64,000 nucleotides of DNA. Source: Calditrichia bacterium. GTDB lineage: Bacteria; Calditrichota; Calditrichia; Calditrichales; J004. Positions within the stretch are counted from its first letter, which is position 1, and each line of letters begins with the position of its first letter. The stretch spans positions 124,001 through 188,000 of the forward strand of contig JACKAO010000006.1 in the NCBI GenBank assembly GCA_020635035.1, given 5' to 3'. Shown here in pieces: positions 1-8,865 of this stretch. The position numbers and the translations under genes were made by a program. Under the pieces are notes generated by a model, which did not search any database, was not told the DNA's origin, and worked only from the letters and a program-made list of their open reading frames with translations.

Positions 1-1
1 A

Positions 2-1513
2 ATTAATGCATATAATGAGAACGAAGAATTATTAAGCCAGGTTTACAAGCAGCAGTTGGATGTTATTCTTTTTTCAGTCAATCAATATTCATGGGATTAC
101 ATTAATTCATGGACATCGAAGCTGGATATGATTATTAAAGGAGAGCTTCTTGTAATAGATAAAAGCGGGGTTGTAAATAAAAATGATGAGAACCTGCGTC
201 GTTTTATCATGGATAATAAAATCTTTAAACAGGTAACTTTTTATGATCTTTCATTCAATAAAATTTTCTCTGTTTCAACACTGAATACACTTGAAGAAGA
301 GATTTACAATGAACAAAAAGATTATATCGAAAAAAACCTGGAAGATCTGAAAAGATTACCTTCACTAAAGGAAAAAGACTACCGAAAAATTGAACCTTTT
401 ATTTACAATTCGCCTTTACTCACAGATTTTGTAGGAATGGCTTATGTAAGTGAATTTAAGAATCAGGTCGTGTACGCCATGATTACTATGGATTCGGATG
501 TTTTTATTACAAATGCCATTTCAAAAAAATTGTTTGAGCTGGCCGGGGCAAATCTGGCGTGCGCGGTGTTTGATGAAAAAACAAAATCTGCAAAAGCAAG
601 CACTCAAACCCTTGCATATGATGACGCACTTGTCAGGGAAAAACTTTGGATTTTCCCTGATCATTCACTTGGCATAGGCTTTAGTGGGTTAAGCCTGGGG
701 CAATTTGCGCAGCAGCGCATGATAAAAAGTATTCTGCTGATCTTGGGCGTAAATCTTATCCTGATTGCAGGAGTATGGTTTGTCTACAAAAATACACGGA
801 AGGAGATGCAACTGGCGCAGCTGAAATCTGATTTTGTTTCAAATGTTTCACATGAACTTCGTACTCCGCTATCATTGATCCGCATGTATTCAGAAACGCT
901 GGAGTTGGGGCGTATTCGTGATGAAGAAAAGAAAAATCAGTATTATAAAAATATCAGCCAGGAAGCAGAACGTTTGACTCATTTGATCAATAATATTCTT
1001 AATTTCTCCAGGCTCGAATCCGGACGCAAAGAGTATAATTTTACAAAGGTTGCTTTAAATAATCTTGTTGAAAAGGTACTGGAAACCTATGGTGACTCTA
1101 TCCGTGAGCAAGGTTTTAATCTTAATAAAGAATTATCAGCGATTGATATCCTGATAGATGCAGATGAAGCTGCTGTTTCTGAAAATCTGATAAATCTTAT
1201 AGATAATGCACTCAAGTACAGCGATAATGAAAAATACATCAAGATATCTACAAAACTGCAGAAAGATAGTGCCATGCTTATAGTTGAAGATCATGGAGCC
1301 GGGATTGCGCATGAAAATCAGCATAAAATTTTTGAAAAGTTTTACCGTGAATCGAATGCTTTAATACATAATACAAAAGGTAGTGGTCTGGGGCTTACCC
1401 TGGTAAAATATAACATGCAGGCGCATAAAGGGGATGTTAAGCTTGAAAGCACACCCGGAAAGGGTAGCAGGTTTACACTTATTTTTCCGATAAACAGGAG
1501 TGAAAATGCCTAA
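2..1513 (+). CDS. Sensor histidine kinase, 5' end cut by window edge
   Basis: The frame is open to the first base, so the true start lies outside the window; 503 residues are visible. The N-terminal part looks like an extracytoplasmic sensor region, followed by one clear membrane segment (bases ~719-787, ILLILGVNLILIAGVWFVY). The cytoplasmic part has a HisKA dimerisation domain with H-box SHELRTPLSLIR (phosphorylated His codon at 851-853), then an HATPase_c domain with N-box NLIDNALKYS, G1 DHGAG and G2 GSGLGL. All kinase motifs are intact. It overlaps the upstream end of the following response regulator gene by 8 bases, so the two are translationally coupled and form a cognate pair. The ligand is not evident. 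Confidence 0.93.
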   Translation: MNAYNENEELLSQVYKQQLDVILFSVNQYSWDYINSWTSKLDMIIKGELLVIDKSGVVNKNDENLRRFIMDNKIFKQVTFYDLSFNKIFSVSTLNTLEEEIYNEQKDYIEKNLEDLKRLPSLKEKDYRKIEPFIYNSPLLTDFVGMAYVSEFKNQVVYAMITMDSDVFITNAISKKLFELAGANLACAVFDEKTKSAKASTQTLAYDDALVREKLWIFPDHSLGIGFSGLSLGQFAQQRMIKSILLILGVNLILIAGVWFVYKNTRKEMQLAQLKSDFVSNVSHELRTPLSLIRMYSETLELGRIRDEEKKNQYYKNISQEAERLTHLINNILNFSRLESGRKEYNFTKVALNNLVEKVLETYGDSIREQGFNLNKELSAIDILIDADEAAVSENLINLIDNALKYSDNEKYIKISTKLQKDSAMLIVEDHGAGIAHENQHKIFEKFYRESNALIHNTKGSGLGLTLVKYNMQAHKGDVKLESTPGKGSRFTLIFPINRSENA

Positions 1514-2186
1514 GGTTTTAATCGTCGAAGATGAACAAAGAATGCGGGAAGGGCTTAAAGACAACCTTGAATTTGAAGGATATGATGTGGAGTTGGCGGA
1601 AGATGGCAAGGCCGGTCTTGATAAAATAAAAGAGACTGCCTACGATTTGATTCTGTTGGATGTGATGATGCCAAAAATGTCCGGGTTTGATGTCTGCAAA
1701 CAGGTCCGGTCGGCCGGGATTGCCTATCCAATTGTTATGCTGACAGCAAAGGGAGAAGAGATTGATAAGGTTTTAGGACTAGAACTCGGGGCAGATGATT
1801 ACATTACAAAACCCTTCAGTTTAAGAGAACTACTTGCACGGATTAAGGCAATTTTAAGAAGAAGTCAAACAGCTTCATTAGCCAACGGTGAACTGCGCAT
1901 AGGTAAACTTAATATTAATTTTTCTACTTATGATGCCTTTGAAGAAGGGAAACCAGTTGCAATGACGCACCGCGAATTTGAAGTACTTAAGTACTTATGG
2001 CAGCATCGTAATGAAACGGTAAGCAGGGATCAGTTACTTGTTGATATCTGGGGTATGGATGACAGTATTACATCACGCACAGTTGACAATTTTATCCTGC
2101 ATTTACGGCAAAAAATGGAATTTAACGCAGCTCATCCCAGGCATATTTTAACGGTCCATGGAATGGGCTATAAATTTATAGAATAG
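1506..2186 (+). CDS. OmpR/PhoB-family response regulator
   Basis: 226 residues: receiver domain (about 1-120) with acidic pocket VEDE, phosphoacceptor Asp52 in LILLDVMMP and the conserved Lys in ITKPF, then a winged-helix Trans_reg_C DNA-binding domain (about 128-225; recognition region TSRTVDNFILHLRQK). I place the start at the ATG at 1506 because AGGAG at 1496-1500 stands 5 bases before it; a GTG at 1500 in the same frame is the alternative. It is the partner of the kinase just upstream and probably controls the secreted jelly-roll gene that follows 6 bases after its stop, although no operator was identified. Confidence 0.95.
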   Translation: MPKVLIVEDEQRMREGLKDNLEFEGYDVELAEDGKAGLDKIKETAYDLILLDVMMPKMSGFDVCKQVRSAGIAYPIVMLTAKGEEIDKVLGLELGADDYITKPFSLRELLARIKAILRRSQTASLANGELRIGKLNINFSTYDAFEEGKPVAMTHREFEVLKYLWQHRNETVSRDQLLVDIWGMDDSITSRTVDNFILHLRQKMEFNAAHPRHILTVHGMGYKFIE

Positions 2187-2192
2187 GGAAAT

Positions 2193-3242
2193 ATGAACAG
2201 GTTCATTTATATATGTATTTTTTTCCTGGTTGGTTCGCTTTGGGCTGCTGATGGAGAACGTGATTGGCGGCGGCTGGTGGATCTACGCGGGCAGTGGCGA
2301 TTTACGATAGGTGATAATATGAACTGGTCCGATCCGGAATTTGATGATTCCGACTGGGTAACTATTTTCGCCCCGTCGAACTGGGAAGATGAAGGATTCC
2401 CGGGATATGATGGATATGCCTGGTACAGGAAGAAATTCAGAGTAAATTCAGTGGAAAATTTATATGTCCTTTTAGGAACCATTGATGATGTCGATCAGGT
2501 TTTTATTAACGGGCATCTGATCGGTTTTTCCGGCCAATTCCCGCCGGATTTCTTTACCGGTTACAATGTAGACCGTTCCTACCCTATACCCGAAGTATTT
2601 CTGAAAAAGAATGCGGAAAATACAATTGCGATAAGGGTGTATGATGCTGAACTGGAAGGCGGTCTTGTCCGGGGAAGGTTAGGAATTTATGAAAAACAGA
2701 ATGTTCCGCACCTGATAAAATCCTTAGCGGGATACTGGAAATTCAAAACCGGTGACAATGAAGAAAGGGCAGCTGCAGAATATGATGATTCGCAATGGCA
2801 ATCGATTTTAGCACCGATGGCATGGGAATCACAGGGTTACGAATATGATGGTTACGCCTGGTATCGTCTGCATTTCAGCCTGGATTATAAATATAAAGAT
2901 GAAAAACTGGTACTGCTGCTTGGAAAAATTGATGATATTGATGAAACTTATCTGAATGGTAAATTTATTGGCCGGACAGGCTACATAAGTGACAATCCAC
3001 GGCGCATTCATGTTGACGATGAGTGGCTGGCTTACCGGGCATACAAAATGGATAACGAGAATATTTATTTTGGCAGAGACAATGTTATCGCAATTAGAGT
3101 TTTTGACGGACTGATACAAGGCGGTATCTATGAAGGACCATTAGGGATCGTCACTTATGATGAGTATTTAAAATGGTCAAAACGTGAAAATATAAAAAAA
3201 GACATTATTTACGATCTGTTTCATTTTTTTGAGTGGAACTAA
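2193..3242 (+). CDS. Secreted protein of two tandem GH2-type jelly-roll domains
   Basis: 349 residues. An N-terminal signal peptide (FIYICIFFLVGSLWA) is followed by two homologous ~150-residue repeats, recognisable by W(R/K)F..GDN, DDS(D/Q)W, (F/L)AP..WE, YDGYAWYR, a LGTIDD/LGKIDD hairpin and G(L/I)xxGxLGIxxY. This pattern resembles the sugar-binding jelly-roll domain of glycoside hydrolase family 2, but there is no catalytic TIM-barrel, so a binding rather than hydrolytic role is inferred. It starts 6 bases after the response regulator stop with GGGAAAT as ribosome binding site, so it belongs to the kinase-regulator operon. Possible roles are a periplasmic ligand-binding accessory or a target of the two-component system. 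The gene converges on the next one with a 6-base gap. Confidence 0.8.
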   Translation: MNRFIYICIFFLVGSLWAADGERDWRRLVDLRGQWRFTIGDNMNWSDPEFDDSDWVTIFAPSNWEDEGFPGYDGYAWYRKKFRVNSVENLYVLLGTIDDVDQVFINGHLIGFSGQFPPDFFTGYNVDRSYPIPEVFLKKNAENTIAIRVYDAELEGGLVRGRLGIYEKQNVPHLIKSLAGYWKFKTGDNEERAAAEYDDSQWQSILAPMAWESQGYEYDGYAWYRLHFSLDYKYKDEKLVLLLGKIDDIDETYLNGKFIGRTGYISDNPRRIHVDDEWLAYRAYKMDNENIYFGRDNVIAIRVFDGLIQGGIYEGPLGIVTYDEYLKWSKRENIKKDIIYDLFHFFEWN

Positions 3243-3248
3243 AAAGCG

Positions 3249-4337
3249 CTAGATTGCCAACTGTTTAATTATATCAATAAAATGCTCATCTGAAAAAGGT
3301 TTGCGTAATAAGGCATCGGCTTCATCAACAATGTTTTTTTCATTCTCCGGAACTTCATAGGCTGTTAAAAAGACAAAACGAAATTTCTGCCCATTGTCTT
3401 TCAAATGCCTAAACAAATCTGTTCCCGACACATCCGGCATCGAAACATCAGAAATAATGATCTTGTAGTCATTTTCTGCAATCATTCGAATTGCCTCAAA
3501 GCCGCCATTTGCGCCATCACAATCAAAACCATGTATTTTTAAAAGTTCAGTAAGAGATTCCAGAACCGAACTCTCATCATCCACAACCAGGATCCTTATG
3601 TTTTGGGGCTCTGCTTTTGCTGAAGCTTTTTTTAAATCCAGGATTTGTGTGTCAACATATTTTTTCTTTGATAAACTTGTAATATTCCGCAGATTTTCAG
3701 TTAATCCTGCAATTCGGCTAACCATAAGTTCGGCTTTACCGGCAAACGGTTCTATCCTTCCGCTGGCTTTTATAAGACTGATATAATTTGTAAGTGCCTG
3801 CAGCGGCTGAGAAAACTCATGTGCAACAGCACCGGCAAGCTGCCTTACGCTGCGCAGGTTTTCCATTTCAATAAGATTTTTCTGGTTGTCCCGGATTTCG
3901 CGCAGAGCAATAGCAAGTTCATTGGTTAGTTCCAGTAACTGAGACTGGTATTTCTTTCTTTCGATAGCGTGACGAATGGCTTGCTCAAGAATAAAAGCAT
4001 CCAGTTTATCTTTAATGATATAATCAGATGCACCTGCTTCCATTGCCTTGATATCGATTTCTTTATTATGCTGTCCGGTAAGCAGAATAAACGGAGTATT
4101 ATTGTTTATTGCATTTATACGATGTAAAAATTCCAGGCCATTGCAGCTTCCAAGCTGATAGTCCAGAAAACAAATATCATAATTGTTTTCTTTGATTTTT
4201 AATTCACCGTCATCGCAGTTGCTGCACCATTCGGTTTCTGAATCAAAATCATCGATGTCAGAAATAATTGACTTAAAAATAAAAAAGTCTTCTTCATCAT
4301 CTTCAATAAACAGAATCTTGAATTTGTTCTTGTTCAT
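3249..4337 (-). CDS. REC-DHp-REC signalling protein without ATPase domain
   Basis: 362 residues in the order: receiver 1 (about 6-122, phosphoacceptor Asp59 in FLDYQLG, Lys in YIIKD), a coiled linker (125-160), a HisKA/DHp-like helical hairpin (about 163-225, His173 in VAHEFSQPLQAL), and receiver 2 (about 246-362, Asp297 in ISDVSMP, Lys in LRKPF). After the DHp the sequence passes within about 20 residues straight into receiver 2; no N-, G1- or G2-box is present, so it cannot bind ATP like an ordinary kinase. It is the last gene of a minus-strand cluster and starts 2 bases after the stop of a one-domain receiver gene. A phosphotransfer or scaffold role is inferred. A second copy of the same architecture lies at 7570-8661. 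Confidence 0.88.
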   Translation of the reverse strand: MNKNKFKILFIEDDEEDFFIFKSIISDIDDFDSETEWCSNCDDGELKIKENNYDICFLDYQLGSCNGLEFLHRINAINNNTPFILLTGQHNKEIDIKAMEAGASDYIIKDKLDAFILEQAIRHAIERKKYQSQLLELTNELAIALREIRDNQKNLIEMENLRSVRQLAGAVAHEFSQPLQALTNYISLIKASGRIEPFAGKAELMVSRIAGLTENLRNITSLSKKKYVDTQILDLKKASAKAEPQNIRILVVDDESSVLESLTELLKIHGFDCDGANGGFEAIRMIAENDYKIIISDVSMPDVSGTDLFRHLKDNGQKFRFVFLTAYEVPENEKNIVDEADALLRKPFSDEHFIDIIKQLAI

Positions 4338-4339
4338 AT

Positions 4340-4786
4340 TTATTCCACCGGTAACTTAACGATCTGAAACCAATATTTATCCAAAGTTTTGATTATATCG
4401 ACCATACCGTCAAATGTAACAGGTTTTGTTATAAATGAATTCACGCCCATATTGTAGGTTTTTAATATATCTTCTTCTGCTTCGGATGTTGTAAGAATAA
4501 CAACAGGAATTCGCTTTAAATCATCATCATTTTTAATTTCTTTTAAAGCTTCTCGTCCATCTTTCCTGGGCATGTTCAGGTCAAGAAGAATTAAATCCGG
4601 CCTGGGACTGGCTTGCTTATCTGAAAATTTATCACGTTGGTACAAATAATCCATCAATTCTTCGCCGTCTGTAACGAAGTTCAGTTGGTTCTCCAGTTTA
4701 TTTTCTGAAAAAGCTTCCTGAATTAAAAAACGATCATCTTCATCATCATCCGCAAGTAAAATCCGTATCGGCTCGTATTTTTGCAC
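4340..4786 (-). CDS. Single-domain response regulator, Rcp1-like
   Basis: 148 residues, a receiver domain only. The acidic pocket is ADDDEDD, the phosphoacceptor Asp is in LILLDLNMPRKDG, a switch Thr is in VVILTTS and the Lys is in FITKPV. The sequence style (extended loop YQRDKFSDKQ after the fourth helix region, DDEDDRFLIQEAF start) matches the Rcp1 family, the receivers that partner phytochrome-type histidine kinases. It lies 9 bases downstream of the PAS kinase stop and 2 bases before the REC-DHp-REC gene, so it is very probably co-transcribed and phosphorylated by that kinase. With no output domain it must act through protein contact or as a phosphate shuttle. Confidence 0.93.
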   Translation of the reverse strand: MQKYEPIRILLADDDEDDRFLIQEAFSENKLENQLNFVTDGEELMDYLYQRDKFSDKQASPRPDLILLDLNMPRKDGREALKEIKNDDDLKRIPVVILTTSEAEEDILKTYNMGVNSFITKPVTFDGMVDIIKTLDKYWFQIVKLPVE

Positions 4787-4795
4787 TTACCCCCC

Positions 4796-7507
4796 TTAAT
4801 CAGTTGGAATTGACACTATAAATGAAGCACCTTTAGCCGGTTCGCTTTTTGCTGAAATTGTACCACCATGAGTTTCCACAATTTTCTTACAAATGGCAAG
4901 TCCAATTCCTGTCCCTTCATATTCGGTTCGACTGTGCAATCTTTGAAAAGGAATAAAAATTTTATTTAAATATTTTTCATCAAAACCAATTCCGTTGTCT
5001 TTAATAATTATTGTACAGATATTTTTTGTGCCTGTTTGTGCTTTCTCAATAGAACTTGAAATTTCAATAACTGTCTGTTCATCCGTTTTCTGATATTTAA
5101 TTGCGTTACTTAATAAATTATGCAGCAGCATACGAATCTTTGCAGGGTCAGCATAAATTGAATTCAGACGACCGGTTTTTATTCGGATACCGTTCTTTTT
5201 AATCGGGGCATCAAAGTACTGGATGACATCCTTTACAATATCTTCAAGAGCAAACAAAACATACTTATTCTGAGTTGTAGATAAACGTGAATATGCCAGC
5301 AGATCATTCAGGAGTGTACGCATCCGTTCAAGCGCTTTTTGCATTCGCCATAATGATTCTTTACCGGCGATATTTAGATTAGGGCTGTTTTTCTCAATCC
5401 GTTCTGCAAATGTCGCAACTTTTCGAAGCGGTTCCTGAAGGTCGTGAGAAGCAATAAATGCAAATTCCTGTAATTCTTTATTACTTTGTTCAAGCGCTTC
5501 GTTGTACTTTTTTAATTGAATCTGAATGCTTTTACTTTCTGTAATATCCTGGAAAGCTCCGACCATTGTTAATGGTTTTTTTTCAGAAGAATAAGTTTTT
5601 ATTTCAACAGGTAAGGAACGAATCCAGGCAAAACTACCATCCTGTTTCCTGATTTTAAATTCAAAAGCATCAATTTTTTCACCCAGCATTACCTGCGAAG
5701 CAAAACGGATTAAATTTTCCTGATCATTAATATCAATGATTCTTTTAATAAGTTTTTTCAGTGCATTATGGTTTTTGATTTTTTTGAAATTCGATTTTTC
5801 ATCCGCCGTATGTGTTATGTTGATTATATCAAGTGCAATATTCCATTCCCAGCTGCGTAGTTTTGCAATTTTCTGGGCTTTCTCCAGATTAACCTGTTTG
5901 TCATATAAATTCTGAACTAATTTTTTCTGCTCAGAGATATCGTTTTTAATAGCAACATAGTGGGTGTTTTGTCCCGCTGAATCTTTTATCGGACTAATGA
6001 TAGCATCTTCCCAGACAAGCGAGCCGTTTTTCTTACGGTTCAGTAGTTCACCATGCCAGGTTTGACCATTTAAAAGCTTATGCCACATATCCTTAAAATC
6101 AGTAATTCCTATAACCCCTGCATTAAGCAGACGCGGATTTTTACCAATAACTTCTTCAGGAAGATATCCTGAATTTTTTGTGAAACCTGGGTTTACATAT
6201 TCAATGTCTCCGCTAAGATTAGTAATTACAACAGATAACGGACTCTGATCAATCACATGTGATTTTTTTCTTAGTTCATCTTCATGCTGCTTGCTTTTGC
6301 TAATATCTGAAAACAGGACAACTGTCCCGATGTTTTCATTCTCGCGCAGTAACGGCGAAACAACATAGTCCACAAAAAGTTTTTTTCCATCCTTTGTCCA
6401 GAAAATATCTTCCCCTTTTGCAATCTCCCTGTTTAATGCGAGTGCGTTGAAAATAACACACTCTTTTTGCGGATATACGGTTCCGTCTGGCTTCATTCTG
6501 TGCCAGGTTAAATGACTCGATTTACCAATTAATTCTTCAGCGCTATAACCAAGTATTTTTTCTCCTGCAGGATTTACAAAAATATGTTTGCCGTTTAAGT
6601 CTAAACCTAAAATCCCTTCAGCAGTTGATCTAAGAATCAATTCGTTATATGAGCGATAACTTCTGAGAACTTTTTCGGCATGCATTCTGTCAATTTTTTC
6701 AAGCTTAAGCCGCTGTTTCTGATTTTCGTAGTCTTGAAGATTTTTATAAAAATAAGATGCTAATCCGAAGAGCACTCCGGAATAAGTAAATCCCTTTAAA
6801 ATCTGAGCGATAAAATATTTTATGTCAAAAAGTGTTTCTGAAAAGGGTATAAAAAGAGCCTGATAAATAAAGGCATTGATCATGGTATACAGCAGCCAGA
6901 ATTCAAAAATATTTTTTTTCCAGTTTTTAGTATGAAAAAGATATCCGGAATTAAATAAAAATATTGCTGCTGGGATAAACATCAGTAAATAGCGTTGATT
7001 ATGAAATTCGGGCAGGTGTAATGCTAAAAAACTTGTTGCAATGATTAGACACAGAATAATTATGTAAAGATGGACTTTTTTATATTTTTCAGGATGAAGG
7101 CCTGATACACTTATTTTTTCACTGATAATACTTATTAAAAAAAATACAGAAAAAAACAATTGCGATATAAACCATGACCAGTTCTGAACGGAAACCGCAT
7201 TTCTGATAAACGGATTTAAAGCTCCGGATAGAATGAGAGTATGAAAGAATTCAATAATGGTAAGCCCAAAAAATCCTATCGACAAAATCAGATCACTTGT
7301 CTTATCTTCTGAATAATATCGGAATATGAGTGTCGCAGAAGCGATAAGTGTAATTAAAGCTGAATTTGATGACAGAATTGCAAGAATGGTAGTGCTCAAG
7401 GAATAAGATGAATTCAGGAAGAGAACAAACAGAATAATTAATATTACAGAATGAATGAGCAGCGTAATTGCTCTGGCATTTTTGCCGAAAAAAGAAGTTT
7501 TTAACAT
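4796..7507 (-). CDS. Membrane PAS-domain histidine kinase (MASE3-like sensor)
   Basis: 903 residues. The first ~260 residues hold several membrane helices with a GFFGLTIIEFFHTL segment resembling the MASE3 integral membrane sensor domain. Three PAS/PAC units follow (about 285-405, 415-530, 545-660; for example GILGLDLNGKHIFVNPAGEK and VVITNLSGDIEYVNPGFTK), then a phytochrome-type HisKA with H-box FIASHDLQEPLRK and a complete HATPase_c (LLSNAIKYQ, DNGIGFD, GTGIGLAICKKIVE). All catalytic motifs are present. It is the only ATP-competent kinase of the minus-strand cluster, so it is the likely phosphoryl source for the Rcp1-like receiver and the two REC-DHp-REC proteins on either side. The signal sensed is unknown; a redox, light or small-ligand cue via PAS is possible. 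Confidence 0.92.
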   Translation of the reverse strand: MLKTSFFGKNARAITLLIHSVILIILFVLFLNSSYSLSTTILAILSSNSALITLIASATLIFRYYSEDKTSDLILSIGFFGLTIIEFFHTLILSGALNPFIRNAVSVQNWSWFISQLFFSVFFLISIISEKISVSGLHPEKYKKVHLYIIILCLIIATSFLALHLPEFHNQRYLLMFIPAAIFLFNSGYLFHTKNWKKNIFEFWLLYTMINAFIYQALFIPFSETLFDIKYFIAQILKGFTYSGVLFGLASYFYKNLQDYENQKQRLKLEKIDRMHAEKVLRSYRSYNELILRSTAEGILGLDLNGKHIFVNPAGEKILGYSAEELIGKSSHLTWHRMKPDGTVYPQKECVIFNALALNREIAKGEDIFWTKDGKKLFVDYVVSPLLRENENIGTVVLFSDISKSKQHEDELRKKSHVIDQSPLSVVITNLSGDIEYVNPGFTKNSGYLPEEVIGKNPRLLNAGVIGITDFKDMWHKLLNGQTWHGELLNRKKNGSLVWEDAIISPIKDSAGQNTHYVAIKNDISEQKKLVQNLYDKQVNLEKAQKIAKLRSWEWNIALDIINITHTADEKSNFKKIKNHNALKKLIKRIIDINDQENLIRFASQVMLGEKIDAFEFKIRKQDGSFAWIRSLPVEIKTYSSEKKPLTMVGAFQDITESKSIQIQLKKYNEALEQSNKELQEFAFIASHDLQEPLRKVATFAERIEKNSPNLNIAGKESLWRMQKALERMRTLLNDLLAYSRLSTTQNKYVLFALEDIVKDVIQYFDAPIKKNGIRIKTGRLNSIYADPAKIRMLLHNLLSNAIKYQKTDEQTVIEISSSIEKAQTGTKNICTIIIKDNGIGFDEKYLNKIFIPFQRLHSRTEYEGTGIGLAICKKIVETHGGTISAKSEPAKGASFIVSIPTD

Positions 7508-7569
7508 TTAGGCAGTTTTAATTTATTCTGATATTGTGAATAAGATTAAGATAAACTGGAAACTGTATT

Positions 7570-8661
7570 TTAATTTCTATTCTTTGTTATTTGCTGGACC
7601 ATGTTAAAAAATTTATCAAAATTTACTGGCTTGTTTATCAAAGCGTCTGCTTTTTTAACAACCTGTTTTATTTCTTCTGAAACTTCATAACCGGTAATAA
7701 AAATAAACGGTGTATCTGTGTCATATTTCCTGAAGTGTTTAAAAAACTCTGTACCGTCCATAACAGGCATATTGATATCAGAAACGATAAAATGATAGCG
7801 CTTCTCGCGGGTTTTTTTCAATGCTTCTGATCCATCGGAAGCGGCATCACACTCATAGCCTTTTATTTTAAACATTTCAACGAGCGTTTCAAGGATAGAT
7901 GGTTCATCATCAACTACCAGGATGTGGTTCCTGGTTACATTTTCATTATGATTATGTTCAATATCTAAAATCTGATTATCCACATACCTTTTTCGTGTAA
8001 GATTTGTAAGATTTCTGAGATTATCAGTTAATTTGCTTATCTTATATACATTTTCTTTAATAGCGTCTGTATAATTAATATTTGGAAATGATAACTTTAA
8101 TAGGTCGGCATAGTTTAACAACGCCTGCAACGGTTGCGAAAATTCGTGAGCCACAGCTCCGGCTAATTGTTGTACACTTTTAAGATTTTCTATTTCAATC
8201 AGCTGTTTCTGATTTTCCTTAATTTCGTTAAGAGCTTTTTCCAGTTCTTCGTGGGTTTTGCGTAATTCACATTCCTGGCTTTTTCTTTCTATAGCATGAC
8301 GGATAGTGCGCTCAAGGATTTCGGGATCAAAGGTTCCTTTTACCAGATAATCAGAAGCACCGGTCTTCATGGCTTCGTTGTCCAGTTCAGGATTGTTTAA
8401 TCCGGTCAAAATAATAAATGGAATATCGGTCTTCATCCCAGAAGCTTTTTTCAAAAGATCAATTCCATCTATTTTCCCGAGATTGTAATCAATCAGGCAG
8501 ATATGGAAATTCTCTTTTGAAAGGAAATCAATACCTGTTTCGGGTGATTCAGCCCAAACCAATTCAAAGCGAATATGCGGTGCATCATTAAATAAAAATT
8601 TTGTGAGCATGTAATCTTCGTAGTCATCTTCGATGAGTAACACTCTGTATTTTTCTGACAT
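7570..8661 (-). CDS. REC-DHp-REC signalling protein without ATPase domain (paralogue)
   Basis: 363 residues with the same plan as the protein at 3249-4337: receiver 1 (Asp58 in LIDYNLG), linker helix, DHp-like hairpin (His172 in VAHEFSQPLQALLNY), receiver 2 (Asp295 in VSDINMP, Lys in INKPV). The two proteins share QLAGAVAHEFSQPLQAL and RYVDxQILD-type stretches, so they are paralogues, yet they flank the PAS kinase rather than being adjacent, which argues against a very recent tandem copy. No ATP-binding domain is present. It is the first gene of the cluster, 62 bases ahead of the kinase. Both phosphoacceptor aspartates and the histidine are kept, so function by phosphotransfer is plausible but inferred. 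Confidence 0.88.
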   Translation of the reverse strand: MSEKYRVLLIEDDYEDYMLTKFLFNDAPHIRFELVWAESPETGIDFLSKENFHICLIDYNLGKIDGIDLLKKASGMKTDIPFIILTGLNNPELDNEAMKTGASDYLVKGTFDPEILERTIRHAIERKSQECELRKTHEELEKALNEIKENQKQLIEIENLKSVQQLAGAVAHEFSQPLQALLNYADLLKLSFPNINYTDAIKENVYKISKLTDNLRNLTNLTRKRYVDNQILDIEHNHNENVTRNHILVVDDEPSILETLVEMFKIKGYECDAASDGSEALKKTREKRYHFIVSDINMPVMDGTEFFKHFRKYDTDTPFIFITGYEVSEEIKQVVKKADALINKPVNFDKFFNMVQQITKNRN

Positions 8662-8751
8662 ACTGATTACCTTTATATTAGGTTTCGGATAGGGAATCTC
8701 TCTATTATCGATTTTATAAAATATTCTTTAGAAAACAGGATGTTATTGGTC

Positions 8752-8783
8752 CGGATTAGCGGTTTTTAACCACCTTTAATCCG
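8752..8783 (-). other. Imperfect hairpin upstream of the REC-DHp-REC gene
   Basis: CGGATTA (8752-8758) pairs perfectly with TAATCCG (8777-8783), and inside it GGTT (8761-8764) pairs with AACC (8768-8771). It lies about 90-120 bases before the start codon of the minus-strand gene at 8661 and beyond the porD terminator. No U-tract follows it on either strand, so it is not an intrinsic terminator; it may be a 5' leader element or an operator. Confidence 0.35.
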
Positions 8784-8812
8784 TAAAGCTGAATTTTAAA
8801 AAGATAGGAAAA

Positions 8813-8852
8813 CAAAAAAGGAAGATTATCCGGATAGTTAAGGATAATCTTC
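8813..8852 (-). terminator. Intrinsic terminator of the lysA-alr-porD operon
   Basis: On the minus strand GAAGATTATCC (8852-8842) pairs with GGATAATCTTC (8831-8821), an 11-bp perfect stem with a 10-base loop, followed by CTTTTTTGTT. It begins 14 bases after the porD stop codon. Confidence 0.9.
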
Positions 8853-8865
8853 TCAAAGAAAACAA

